Shown piece by piece: positions 6,149 to 13,553 of a DNA stretch of 13,553 nt. The DNA is from Symbiobacteriaceae bacterium (GTDB lineage Bacteria > Bacillota > JAAYKD01 > WRDA01). The notes beneath the pieces were generated by a model. The model was not told the DNA's origin. It did not search any database and saw only the letters and a program-made list of their open reading frames with translations. Numbering within the stretch: position 1 is the stretch's first letter; every line of letters begins with the position of its first letter. Both the position numbers and the translations under genes were made by a program. Where the stretch lies: contig WREE01000040.1 of the NCBI GenBank assembly GCA_009779515.1, positions 1 through 13,553 of the forward strand, written 5' to 3'.

Positions 6149-6957
6149 GCAAGACAGCTACCACCGTAGCCGCCGATTTATGCCTGAAATGGGAGGAAGG
6201 ACTTTCAACACTGCAGCAATCTTATAGCGAGATAGTCTTCCCGGGAGTAGTTGCTTTTTTAGGTATGTCCTGTCTGGGTTGGTCTACCTGGCTAAGCAGT
6301 TGTGCTGAGGTAGGCATCCCCTGTAAACCGTCTGAGATCACCTTTCGGGCTACCGCTAGCGAAATACACACCTTGCCTTGGTTTTGCCTTTTTAACCCCT
6401 TAGACCAGGATTCCTCTTGGATCATGGTCAAAGGTAGCGGTTTATCTCCCAGCCAAGAGATGCTGGCGCCCTTTATGCACCCTCATATGAGCCAAACCCT
6501 GGCTTCCATGAACACCAACTTACAACCTATTATCTCCGGTGAAAGCCACGATACCTTGCGGCGCTTAGGTTTAATCCAACAGACCAACCGTCAGGGAGAG
6601 CTACCGAAGGTATATTTGCCCCTAACAACCTGCAGGGAGCTTGCCAAAAGCTGGGATCTCCTGCAACAGCAATCTTCTCCTGTGGTAGCTTTGCTCCAAG
6701 AGTATGCCGCCTATCTGGTAGAACAAGAGCAGGATTGGGAACAGCTTAAAGAAAGCTATTGGGAGGTCATGGCAGCTGCTTGGGACCTCCTACAACAAAA
6801 AAAAATTATCCGCTGCTCTCCTTTCCCAGGGGAGAGCTGGCGGACAATGTGGGGTTTGTTCGTCAGACCAACGGGTTTTAATGGGCTTATGGTTATCTTA
6901 GGCGATCACCATACCTTGTGGCGCCAGGTAGCAGCCGATATGGGAATACCCTATTAA
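6145..6957 (+). CDS. Unrecognised cytoplasmic protein of the mutL-like operon
   Basis: A 270-residue product I do not recognise. It has no signal peptide or clear membrane helix and is rich in Trp, Gln and Leu. Visible parts are an N-terminal segment with several Cys residues (C13, C43, C53, C60, C80), a middle segment around residues 105-160 with HPHMSQTLASMN and GESHDTLRRLGLIQQ, a Glu/Gln-rich helical region (about 170-225) and a compact C-terminus ending VILGDHHTLWRQVAADMGIPY-like. The GTG start at 6145 overlaps the previous stop in a GTGA, a usual sign of translational coupling; AAGGAG lies only one base upstream, so coupling rather than a normal ribosome binding site may drive it. It ends the operon, facing a convergent gene 26 bases away. 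Confidence 0.7.
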   Translation: MSKTATTVAADLCLKWEEGLSTLQQSYSEIVFPGVVAFLGMSCLGWSTWLSSCAEVGIPCKPSEITFRATASEIHTLPWFCLFNPLDQDSSWIMVKGSGLSPSQEMLAPFMHPHMSQTLASMNTNLQPIISGESHDTLRRLGLIQQTNRQGELPKVYLPLTTCRELAKSWDLLQQQSSPVVALLQEYAAYLVEQEQDWEQLKESYWEVMAAAWDLLQQKKIIRCSPFPGESWRTMWGLFVRPTGFNGLMVILGDHHTLWRQVAADMGIPY

Positions 6958-6982
6958 TACCCCTCCCACGTTACACCGTTGA

Positions 6983-7909
6983 CTACGGGCGAAATTCCTC
7001 CAAAGATAAATAGCGCGGTCCGTCATCAGGCAGTACGGTGACAATGTTTTTCCCCCTGCCTAGTTTACGGGCATACTGCTCGGCAGCATATAAGTTAGTC
7101 CCTGAAGAGATACCTACAAAAAGCCCTTCCCGCTGGGCTAAACGCTTAGCCATCGCCACGGCGTCGGCATCGCTGACGCAAATAATTTCGTCCACTAAAC
7201 TGGTATCCAGGTTAGGAGGGATAAAGCCATCGCCAATACCCATTTGTATATGGTGACCCATCGGTTTACCGGAGAGGATAGCACCATGCTCTGGTTCGGC
7301 ACAGACGATAATACATGAGGGGTAGCGCTCTTTAATAGCCTTCCCAATGCCCGAAAGAGTGCCACCCGTGCCAAATCCTGAAACAAAAAGGTGAATAGGA
7401 GCATCCAGCTCTTCCAAGATTTCCAAACCGGTACCATAGTGAGCTAAGGGGTTGTTAGGGTTTTCAAACTGTTGGGGTAAAAAGACCTTGGGATCAGCAG
7501 CAGCTATCTCTTCGGACTTGAGCTTGGCATGGCGTATAGCTTCGCCAATATCATTACCCGCCGGAGTGAGAACAATTTCCGCTCCATAGGCTTTGATAAG
7601 GGATTGCCGCTCCTGAGACATATTTTCCGGCATGACAATAAGCACCTTGTACCCTTTGCAAGCACCGATAAGAGCTAAAGCGATCCCTTGGTTACCGCTG
7701 GTCGGTTCACAGATAATGCTGTCAGGTTTTAGTAACCCTTCCCGCTCAGCTGCTTCGATCATATTCAAAGCTGGACGGATTTTAATACTCCCCCCGGGAT
7801 TAAGGTACTCGCACTTGACAAAGATACGAGCATCGTCGTGACCTACCAACCGCTGCAGCTGCAGCAAAGGGGTACGCCCTACCGCCTGCAGAATGTTTTG
7901 AATAACCAT
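6983..7909 (-). CDS. Cysteine synthase-like PLP enzyme (CysK/CBS family)
   Basis: A fold type II PLP enzyme of the O-acetylserine sulfhydrylase family, which makes cysteine from O-acetylserine and sulfide. Landmarks, numbered from an ATG at 7915: PLP lysine K45 in NPGGSIKIR (39-47), substrate loop TSGNQG (72-77), PLP phosphate loop GTGGT (182-186), and GISSGTN (268-274) with the Ser near the PLP ring. Length is typical at about 308-310. Two motifs differ from CysK: SVKDR has become SIKIR and SGNTG has become SGNQG, so the amino donor or nucleophile may differ. I chose the ATG at 7909 because GGGAGG (complement 7916-7921) directly abuts the ATG at 7915 but is 6 bases from 7909. It lies about 50 bases behind the hydrolase gene on the same strand, probably in one operon. 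Confidence 0.85.
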   Translation of the reverse strand: MVIQNILQAVGRTPLLQLQRLVGHDDARIFVKCEYLNPGGSIKIRPALNMIEAAEREGLLKPDSIICEPTSGNQGIALALIGACKGYKVLIVMPENMSQERQSLIKAYGAEIVLTPAGNDIGEAIRHAKLKSEEIAAADPKVFLPQQFENPNNPLAHYGTGLEILEELDAPIHLFVSGFGTGGTLSGIGKAIKERYPSCIIVCAEPEHGAILSGKPMGHHIQMGIGDGFIPPNLDTSLVDEIICVSDADAVAMAKRLAQREGLFVGISSGTNLYAAEQYARKLGRGKNIVTVLPDDGPRYLSLEEFRP

Positions 7910-7962
7910 GTTCATCCTCCCTATATTTTTATACCGGCGCCAAGCTATGCCAGTTATGATGA

Positions 7963-8511
7963 CTATTGCAATACGGTAGCTCCCAAGGTGTGGGTTAAAT
8001 GCGCCAGAGTAAAAAGATGCCCTTCCTGATTGAAAGAAGCCACCGAGTTGGCTGCCACGGTTATACGGTAACCAAGGTTATACGCGTCCACAGCCGTATG
8101 TAGCACACAGATATCGGTGCAAACCCCTACCAGTTGGACATGGGATATACCCCGCTCCCGTAGCTTTTGATCCAAAGGAGTACCGGCAAAGGCAGAGTAG
8201 CGCGTCTTGGGTATAAGCAGGAGCTGCTCCTTGGGGAGTTTCTGCACCGCGCTAGCTGTTCCCCCGTAGAGCATAGCACCCCAACTGTTTGCCACACAGT
8301 GGGTAGGAAAAAGGCGGGTCTCCGGATGGTAAGGATCCCCTTCCATATGGGTGTCCGTCGCCACCACAATAAGCTCGCCGGCAGCACCATACTGCTCTAC
8401 CCATTGGGCTATGGCGGTGTCTATCTCTTGAGCAGGAACGCCACAGGTTAGCGAACCGTTAGCGGCTACAAAATCGTTGACATAGTCAATAATAACCAAA
8501 GCGTTTTTCAT
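7963..8511 (-). CDS. Nicotinamidase/isochorismatase-family cysteine hydrolase
   Basis: Likely nicotinamidase, which turns nicotinamide into nicotinate for NAD salvage. The catalytic triad is visible: D9 in VIIDYVNDF, K102 in PKTRYSAF, and C135 in GVCTDICVLHT. Metal ligands fit the nicotinamidase pattern: D53 and H55 in ATDTHMEGD, H62, and H71 in FPTHCV. Length (182) is right for PncA-type enzymes. The ATG at 8511 follows a GGGGAG ribosome binding site with good spacing. Being metal-ligand complete favours nicotinamidase over isochorismatase or N-carbamoylsarcosine amidase, but substrate cannot be proved by motif. It is the first gene of a two-gene minus-strand unit with the cysteine synthase-like gene; a functional link between the two is not obvious. 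Confidence 0.85.
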   Translation of the reverse strand: MKNALVIIDYVNDFVAANGSLTCGVPAQEIDTAIAQWVEQYGAAGELIVVATDTHMEGDPYHPETRLFPTHCVANSWGAMLYGGTASAVQKLPKEQLLLIPKTRYSAFAGTPLDQKLRERGISHVQLVGVCTDICVLHTAVDAYNLGYRITVAANSVASFNQEGHLFTLAHLTHTLGATVLQ

Positions 8512-8603
8512 AATTTTCTCCCCCCATAAGGAAAAGCTAGATGGGGCTCCAGATATACATCATCCACCGGTTAATTCTGCTCTTAGGAGAAAAATCCTCC
8601 TAC

Positions 8604-8632
8604 TTGCCTTCTTCAGATGCTTAAGGTATACT
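8604..8632 (+). promoter_or_regulatory. Sigma-A-type promoter for the aminotransferase
   Basis: TTGCCT (8604-8609, 4 of 6 matches to TTGACA) and TATACT (8627-8632, 5 of 6 to TATAAT) are exactly 17 bases apart. Transcription would begin near 8639, before AAAGGAG at about 8655-8661. I saw no equally good promoter for the divergent hydrolase gene. Confidence 0.6.
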
Positions 8633-8667
8633 GCATATGGCTATAAAAGAACGAAAGGAGAGATTTC

Positions 8668-9837
8668 ATGCCTGGCATGTCAAAAAACAAGGAATTGTTA
8701 ATGATTCCCGGACCTACCCCTGTTGCCGATGAGATTTACGATGCTTTGGCGGGGGAAACCTATGCTCACACCGACCCTCGTTTTGTGCAGAATTTTAAGG
8801 AGGCATTAGAGCTAACCAGCGCTATGTTGGGGTGCCCGGGTGAAGTCTATCTGGTCTGTGGCACGGGAACTCTGGCCATGGAGATTGCTCTTATCAACAC
8901 GGTTAAGCCTGGTGAAAAAATTCTGGTTATTTCCCAAGGCTTCTTTGGCGACCGCTTTATCCAACTGGGGCAAGCTTTTGGTATCCAGGTAGAGCATATT
9001 AAATCCCAGTGGGGCGAGCAGGTCGATCCCCAGGAGGTTAAAAAGATTCTAGCCACCGGAGGGTTCAAAGCCGCAACCATAACCCATGTCGATACTTCTA
9101 CTGGCGTCATTGCCGATTTAGAAACTCTAGTCCCTATTATCAAAGATAGTGGAGCCCTGGTGATCCTGGATGGCGTTTGTGCCACAGCAGCAGTGGACGA
9201 AGATATGAGTCGCCCTTATGGCGCTAAAGGCTATCTCCTGGATGTTGTGCTCACAGGAAGCCAAAAGGCTATTGGTTGCCCTCCCGGGATGGCCGTAGTC
9301 GCCTTTGGCGAGCAAGCTTTAGCCTCTCGAGCTGCCATGACCACTATTCCGGCATATTATGCCGATATTGTCCTGTGGCGACCGGTTATGCAAGACCCCA
9401 CCAAATATTTTGCTACTCCGGCAGTGAATATGGTTAACGCCTATCATGCTGCCATGAAAATGGTGATGGCTGAAGGGTTACCTGCCAGGTACCAACGCCA
9501 TCTGAAGTATGGTCGCGCCGTCCGCGCCGCTTTGGCGGTATATGGCATGAAAGCCATAGCCACCGAGGCAGTCGCTGCTCCTACTCTAAGCTGCATCCTT
9601 TATCCCCCGGGGGTGGAAGATGCTCCTTTCCGTAAAGCTCTGGCTGGTAAGGGGTTAGTTCTGGCTGGAGCGTTAGCTGCTCTGGCAGGTAAAGCCTTCC
9701 GTATAGGACATATGGGAAATACCACTCCGGAAATGCTGACCAGCACGATTAAAATTATTGGCGAAACACTGCAAGAATTGGGACATACCGCAGACCCTGC
9801 GCAAGCTGTCGCCGTCCTTCAGGAGCATTTGGCTTAG
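8668..9837 (+). CDS. Class V aminotransferase, alanine/serine-glyoxylate type
   Basis: A PLP enzyme of the alanine-glyoxylate / serine-pyruvate aminotransferase family (COG0075-type), likely moving an amino group from alanine or serine to glyoxylate or a related keto acid. Seen in order: IPGPTPV (13-19), the HTDPRF segment (34-39), CGTGTLAMEIAL (64-75), LDGVCA (167-172, where the Asp contacts the PLP ring nitrogen), the PLP lysine K200 in TGSQKAIGCPPG, and R345 in FRIGHMGN for substrate carboxylate. Length 389 is usual. The ATG at 8668 follows AAAGGAG; an ATG at 8677 is an alternative. Family members commonly have VDAVSS where this has LDGVCA. It stands alone behind its own promoter, so the exact substrate stays open (PucG-like ureidoglycine activity is one option). 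Confidence 0.88.
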   Translation: MPGMSKNKELLMIPGPTPVADEIYDALAGETYAHTDPRFVQNFKEALELTSAMLGCPGEVYLVCGTGTLAMEIALINTVKPGEKILVISQGFFGDRFIQLGQAFGIQVEHIKSQWGEQVDPQEVKKILATGGFKAATITHVDTSTGVIADLETLVPIIKDSGALVILDGVCATAAVDEDMSRPYGAKGYLLDVVLTGSQKAIGCPPGMAVVAFGEQALASRAAMTTIPAYYADIVLWRPVMQDPTKYFATPAVNMVNAYHAAMKMVMAEGLPARYQRHLKYGRAVRAALAVYGMKAIATEAVAAPTLSCILYPPGVEDAPFRKALAGKGLVLAGALAALAGKAFRIGHMGNTTPEMLTSTIKIIGETLQELGHTADPAQAVAVLQEHLA

Positions 9838-9882
9838 GGGTTGGTTAGTGCTGTAACCCCATAGCTTGGTTCCCTTCTAACC
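9837..9882. terminator. Weak convergent terminator candidate
   Basis: Between two convergent genes, GGGGTT (9837-9842) can pair with AACCCC (9855-9860), and alternatively GGTTAG (9843-9848) with CTAACC (9877-9882). Neither is followed by a solid T-run on the plus strand, so this is only a possibility. Confidence 0.25.
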
Positions 9883-9885
9883 TGA

Positions 9886-12195
9886 CTAGCTCTTTTTGCG
9901 GCGACTCCTCTTGATCGTTGGCGGCGCCGGAGGTAAGTCCCAGCTACGGCTCTGGTCTTCTTCGTATTCCTGCAGCCACAAACCTTCCGCCAGAGCGGCT
10001 TCGCTGCTCTCCAGGGTGACAGAGCTGGAAACAGCACGGCTGCTGGCTCTGTGATATGTAGAAGGCTCCGGTAGCTCCGGCCAGGCAAAGGAACCACCGG
10101 CTCGATGCGTTGCTTTGGCTTCCTCCAGCAAGGTAAAGAAGGCTGCTACCTCCTCCGGTTGGTAAATTTTATGTGCCGGTGGCAAGTCTCGTAAGAAACG
10201 TTGTCCGTATCTCTTGGTAAGAATCCTTTTATCCAACACTGCAATAACTCCGGTATCAGTTTTATTGCGAATAAGACGACCAAAACCCTGCTTTAAGCGT
10301 AACACAGCTTGAGGCAGGGTATAACTTTGAAAGGGGTCTTTACCCTCACGGGCTAAGGCTTCCATCCGTGCCTCGTGAATAGGTTCGTTGGGTACAGCAA
10401 AGGGAAGTTTAACCAGAACTACCAAAGAGAGAGCCTCCCCTGGGACATCCACCCCTTCCCAGAAGCTGTTCACAGCAAAGAGAACTGCCGCTCCGTGAGC
10501 GATAAAATCCGCCAGCAACTGCTCCCGTCGTTTCTCCCCCTGCATCATCACCTGCCACCCCTGCTCTTGAATTTGGGCGGCGCACTGCTGATAGGCCACT
10601 TGCATAGCGCGGTAGGAGGTAAACAGGATAAATGCCCGCCCTTTGCTCATAGCTGTTAGACGCGGGATGCAAGCAGCCACATAGGCGGCAAAATGTGCCT
10701 CGTTTTGGGGCGAGGCTTCCGGAGCATCTTGAGGAAGATACAACCGCGTATGGCGCTGGTAATCGAAAGGCGAATCGATCCTCATCCAGTGGGGCTTAGC
10801 CAACCCTAAACGTTGGACCAGCTCGCTGGCTAAAGTAGCCGAGGTGAGGACTACGGGAACTCTATCCAGGAGCCCTTCCTGCATGAGGTTAACAATAGAA
10901 ACTGGGCTGCAAGCCAGCTTAATCTGCCGGACACTGCCGTTACCCGTCTCCAGCCAGTAGGCATAACTATCGCCGTACTTGGTTTCTTTAATGGTAACCA
11001 GATCAACCCCCACCTGCATAGTTCGCCTGGCAAGGCTGCCGATCATCGAGCGAACTTCGGCTGTGGGAGCTACCTCTTTAAGAGCATTTATCTCCTGCGC
11101 CAGCTCGGTAAAGTTTTCGCTTAAATTCTCGGCAAATTCATCAGGATGCTTAAAGCGCACCGTGCGCTCCCCGCTCCGACTAGCCGCTAAGTTGAGCAAA
11201 AAGTTTTCCGTGGCGGTTTCCAGCATATTAAAAGCAGCTCCCAAGCGGGTAGCATCGGCGCTATCGTGCCACTCCAGCACCCCACCTGGGTGGAAAGCAT
11301 TGACCACCGAACGTCCCAAATAGGTTACTCTATCCCGAGAAAAGCGGGTGGTAAAACACTCGGTGGCAAAATCTTCCACACTTTGCGCTTCATCAAAAAC
11401 TACGGCATCGTAGTGTACCAACACGGCATCAAAAGGCTCATCATCAGGAGGAGCAGGATCTTCGCCGAATTGACGAAAATCTTCCGCCTCCATCCAATCC
11501 TGGAGTTGGCCCATCATCGCTTCGCGGCGGATACTGAGGTCGGCAAAGAAGAGAGCATGGTTAGTAATCAGCAGGTCAGCGTTACGCTGCTCGCCACGAG
11601 CTCGATAAAAATAGCAATCACTGTAGGAAGGGCAGTCCGAGCGCAGGCAAACGTCGCTCTCAGAACCAATATCTGCCCACAAAGATTCGGTAACACGAAA
11701 GGGTATTTCGTCCCGGTCTCCCTTTTGCAGAGTTCTCATCTCGTAAAGAGCCTCTATCTCCCGCCATTGCTCCCGGTCACCAGGTTCGCGGTATAACTCC
11801 AACTGTCGGGTAGATTCCACAAAACGGTTTATTTTGTGGCGACATAAATAGTTACCCCGCCCTTTAACCAGAGCCGCCATAAACTTGATTTCTTGGCGGA
11901 GAATCTGTTGGAGCATGGGAATATCCTTAGTAATAATTTGGCTCTGCAAGTTTAAAGTAGCAGTAGAGATAACTACTCTTTTTTTATATTCGATAGCGTA
12001 AAGAGCAGCCGGCACCAGGTAGGCAAAGGTTTTTCCCAATCCTGTACCGGCTTGAATGGCAGTGTGTTCAGCTTCCAGCAAAGCCCGATATACTTGCTGT
12101 GCCATCTCTTCCTGACCTTGGCGATGCTCATGCTGAGGGAAACGCTGCTGCAGCATACCTTCGGGAGCAAAAAAGCGTTCTAAAAAAAGATTCAT
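9886..12195 (-). CDS. dinG: DinG-family iron-sulfur ATP-dependent helicase
   Basis: A superfamily 2 (XPD/DinG-type) 5'-3' DNA helicase, probably acting in repair or on R-loops and replication obstacles. With the start at 12195 it has 769 residues: Walker A AGTGLGKT (49-56), four Fe-S cluster cysteines C118, C183, C188 and C194, Walker B VVFDEAQ (265-271; most relatives have DEAH), TSATL (451-455), EGVDVPG (580-586) and QGFGRLIR (636-643). The tail (about 700-769) is low-complexity and ends RSRRKKS. No N-terminal exonuclease domain is present, unlike the long Bacillus form. I chose the ATG at 12195 because GGGAGG lies upstream and the protein then begins MNLFLERFFAPEG; the 62 codons farther upstream run through the DnaA-box region and do not look coding. 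Divergent from iorA. Confidence 0.9.
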   Translation of the reverse strand: MNLFLERFFAPEGMLQQRFPQHEHRQGQEEMAQQVYRALLEAEHTAIQAGTGLGKTFAYLVPAALYAIEYKKRVVISTATLNLQSQIITKDIPMLQQILRQEIKFMAALVKGRGNYLCRHKINRFVESTRQLELYREPGDREQWREIEALYEMRTLQKGDRDEIPFRVTESLWADIGSESDVCLRSDCPSYSDCYFYRARGEQRNADLLITNHALFFADLSIRREAMMGQLQDWMEAEDFRQFGEDPAPPDDEPFDAVLVHYDAVVFDEAQSVEDFATECFTTRFSRDRVTYLGRSVVNAFHPGGVLEWHDSADATRLGAAFNMLETATENFLLNLAASRSGERTVRFKHPDEFAENLSENFTELAQEINALKEVAPTAEVRSMIGSLARRTMQVGVDLVTIKETKYGDSYAYWLETGNGSVRQIKLACSPVSIVNLMQEGLLDRVPVVLTSATLASELVQRLGLAKPHWMRIDSPFDYQRHTRLYLPQDAPEASPQNEAHFAAYVAACIPRLTAMSKGRAFILFTSYRAMQVAYQQCAAQIQEQGWQVMMQGEKRREQLLADFIAHGAAVLFAVNSFWEGVDVPGEALSLVVLVKLPFAVPNEPIHEARMEALAREGKDPFQSYTLPQAVLRLKQGFGRLIRNKTDTGVIAVLDKRILTKRYGQRFLRDLPPAHKIYQPEEVAAFFTLLEEAKATHRAGGSFAWPELPEPSTYHRASSRAVSSSVTLESSEAALAEGLWLQEYEEDQSRSWDLPPAPPTIKRSRRKKS

Positions 12196-12233
12196 GGCAA
12201 ACTTTTCCTCCCTACTGTCGTACATACTGTTTA

Positions 12234-12307
12234 TGTGTATAAACTTGTGAAATGCCAGTGAAAATAGCTTGGCAAGCTGTGTATAACTCTGTGGATACTG
12301 TGGATAA
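12234..12307 (-). promoter_or_regulatory. Cluster of four DnaA-box-like sites
   Basis: Three 9-mers match TTATNCACA exactly on the minus strand: complement 12234-12242 (TTATACACA), 12278-12286 (TTATACACA) and 12299-12307 (TTATCCACA). A fourth, 12290-12298 (GTATCCACA), has one mismatch and directly abuts the last. All point the same way. They fill the intergenic region between dinG and iorA, so DnaA could repress or activate either gene, or the site could hold DnaA away from the origin. Confidence 0.65.
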
Positions 12308-12401
12308 GTTGCTAAGCAGGTTTTTCTGGCGCTTAGGCAGAAAAATATAACACAACTTTGTTCTTCAATCCTTCGCCCCAACGACGAAAAAGGAGGTCCA
12401 T

Positions 12402-13553
12402 ATGAGGAAGGAATTACTAACTGGAAATGAAGCGATTGCCCGAGGTGCCTGGGAAGCCGGTATCCAAGTAGCAGCCGGCTATCCCGGCACCCCCAGCACG
12501 GAAATACTGGAAAATTTGGTGCGGCTGCCCGAAGTGGCTTGTCAATGGTCGCCCAATGAAAAAGTTGCTTGTGAAGTAGCTTTAGGTGCCGCCGTAGGTG
12601 GGGCTAAAGCGTTAGCCACCATGAAACACGTGGGTGTTAACGTAGCCGCCGATCCCCTCTTTTCCGCTGCCAATACCGGTATTAACGGTGGTTTTGTGCT
12701 AGTCTCCGCCGATGAACCGGGCATGCACAGCTCCCAAGGTGACCAAGACAACCGTCTGTATGCCCGCTTTGCTAAAATTGCCTTGTTGGAGCCTAGCGAC
12801 AGCCAGGAATGCAAAGATATGATGATGCTGGCTCTGGAACTCTCCGAAGGCTTCAACCTGCCGGTGATGCTTCGCACCACCACTCGTATCTCCCACAGCA
12901 AATCCTCAGTCACCATGGGAGAGCGTGTAGCCACCCCCAGTAAGCCTTATCAAAAAGAATCCCGTTTTGTGACTATGCCTGCTAATGCCATGATCAACCG
13001 TCGAGATATGGAGCTCCGCCTCCAAGCCTTAACCGCTTACAGTGAAGAAACTCCCCTCAATGCCGTGGAATGGGGCGATAAAAGGATAGGGGTTATTACC
13101 TCAGGTATCTGCTACCATCATGTCAAAGAGGCTCTGCCCCAAGCCTCGGTGCTGAAAATTGGTTTAAGCAATCCCCTACCCTTGAAAAAGATTGCTGCTT
13201 TTGCTGCCGAAGTGGATAAGCTATATGTCGTCGAAGAGTTGGAGCCTTTTGGAAGACCAGCTCAAAGCCGCCGGCATTACCTGTATAGGTAAAAAAATAT
13301 TGCCTAATATTGGAGAAATATCCCCTAATATTATTCGCCTCGCTCTAGGTATCCCGGCTAAGGAAGCTGCGGCGCCGGAAATTGCACCTCCTCGACCGCC
13401 AGTCCTCTGCCCCGGTTGTCCCCATCGGGGGGTGTTTCATATCTTAAGCAAACTGGACTGCCTGGTAACCGGTGATATCGGCTGTTATACCCTGGGCGCT
13501 TTACCACCCCTGAGCTCTCTCGACACCTGCTTCTGTATGGGAGCAGCTCTCCC
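12402..13553 (+). CDS. iorA: Indolepyruvate:ferredoxin oxidoreductase alpha subunit, frameshifted, 3' end off window
   Basis: IorA is the thiamine-diphosphate and [4Fe-4S] subunit that oxidises aryl-pyruvates to aryl-acetyl-CoA, passing electrons to ferredoxin in anaerobic aromatic amino acid breakdown. Seen are AAGYPGTPSTEIL (24-36), SADEPGMHSSQGDQDNR (102-118), then after about residue 283 the frame changes. Frame 0 stops at 13290-13292, while frame 1, from GAA at 13252, carries on as EDQLKAAGI, CPGCPHRG and GDIGCYTLGALPPL, all IorA landmarks, to the right edge. Either two bases were lost from a T-run at 13247-13250, or one was gained. ATG 12402 has AAGGAGG six bases before it. The iorB partner and the C-terminal ferredoxin domain would lie beyond the edge. 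If the break is real the gene is a pseudogene. Confidence 0.85.

Noticed and set aside
8523..8556. CCCCAT ... ATGGGG inverted pair near the hydrolase start
   Set aside because: Only six base pairs and it overlaps the ribosome binding site region; too weak to call a regulatory hairpin.
12323..12351. Promoter for iorA (TATAAC at 12346-12351)
   Set aside because: The -10 is fair but the 17-base-upstream -35 (TTTCTG) is poor, so I do not list it as a feature.
12196..12381. N-terminal extension of the DinG frame by 62 codons
   Set aside because: The stretch covers the DnaA-box cluster, has no DinG homology and a better start with ribosome binding site is at 12195.
12196..12401. LexA/DinR box controlling dinG
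   Set aside because: I searched for CGAAC-N4-GTTCG and saw no acceptable match.
1..13553. CRISPR arrays, tRNA or rRNA genes
   Set aside because: No repeated spacer-repeat pattern, and no cloverleaf or rRNA-like sequence found; the structured left edge is a group II intron.

Overview
The window looks like a chromosomal segment from an anaerobic Firmicute (Bacillota, Clostridia-like). The evidence is strong AAGGAGG-type ribosome binding sites, frequent GTG and TTG starts, sigma-A-type promoters, TTATNCACA DnaA boxes, a group II intron placed behind an intrinsic terminator, and a gene for the oxygen-sensitive indolepyruvate:ferredoxin oxidoreductase. Genus cannot be fixed from the sequence alone.

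Bases 1-2100 are accessory DNA. The left edge holds the 5' part of a group II intron on the minus strand. It sits directly behind a perfect terminator hairpin, the usual target of class C introns. Next come a decayed stretch with a truncated IS5-like transposase, then a small toxin-antitoxin-like module: a PIN-domain protein followed by a 65-residue partner, with a good promoter. The module is followed by a hairpin and a strong bidirectional terminator.

Bases 2345-6957 are the most interesting part. Four tightly packed plus-strand genes encode a multi-pass membrane protein with an HESSH metalloprotease motif, a long GlmL/MutL-type ASKHA ATPase, a protein that seems to combine sandwich-barrel (lipoyl-like) segments with a C-terminal KOW-like segment, and a protein I do not recognise. 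No B12-dependent mutase subunit is nearby, so the ATPase probably does not serve as a classical glutamate or ornithine mutase accessory here. I propose this cluster as an undescribed system whose function is unknown.

Bases 6983-9837 carry metabolic genes. On the minus strand a nicotinamidase/isochorismatase-family hydrolase is followed by a cysteine synthase-like PLP enzyme with changed active-site motifs. On the plus strand, behind its own promoter, lies a class V aminotransferase of the alanine-glyoxylate type.

Bases 9886-13553 hold a DinG-type iron-sulfur helicase on the minus strand and a divergent iorA gene that runs off the right edge. Between them is a cluster of four DnaA-box-like 9-mers. 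The iorA reading frame is broken once near 13247-13252, either by a real frameshift or by a sequence error.
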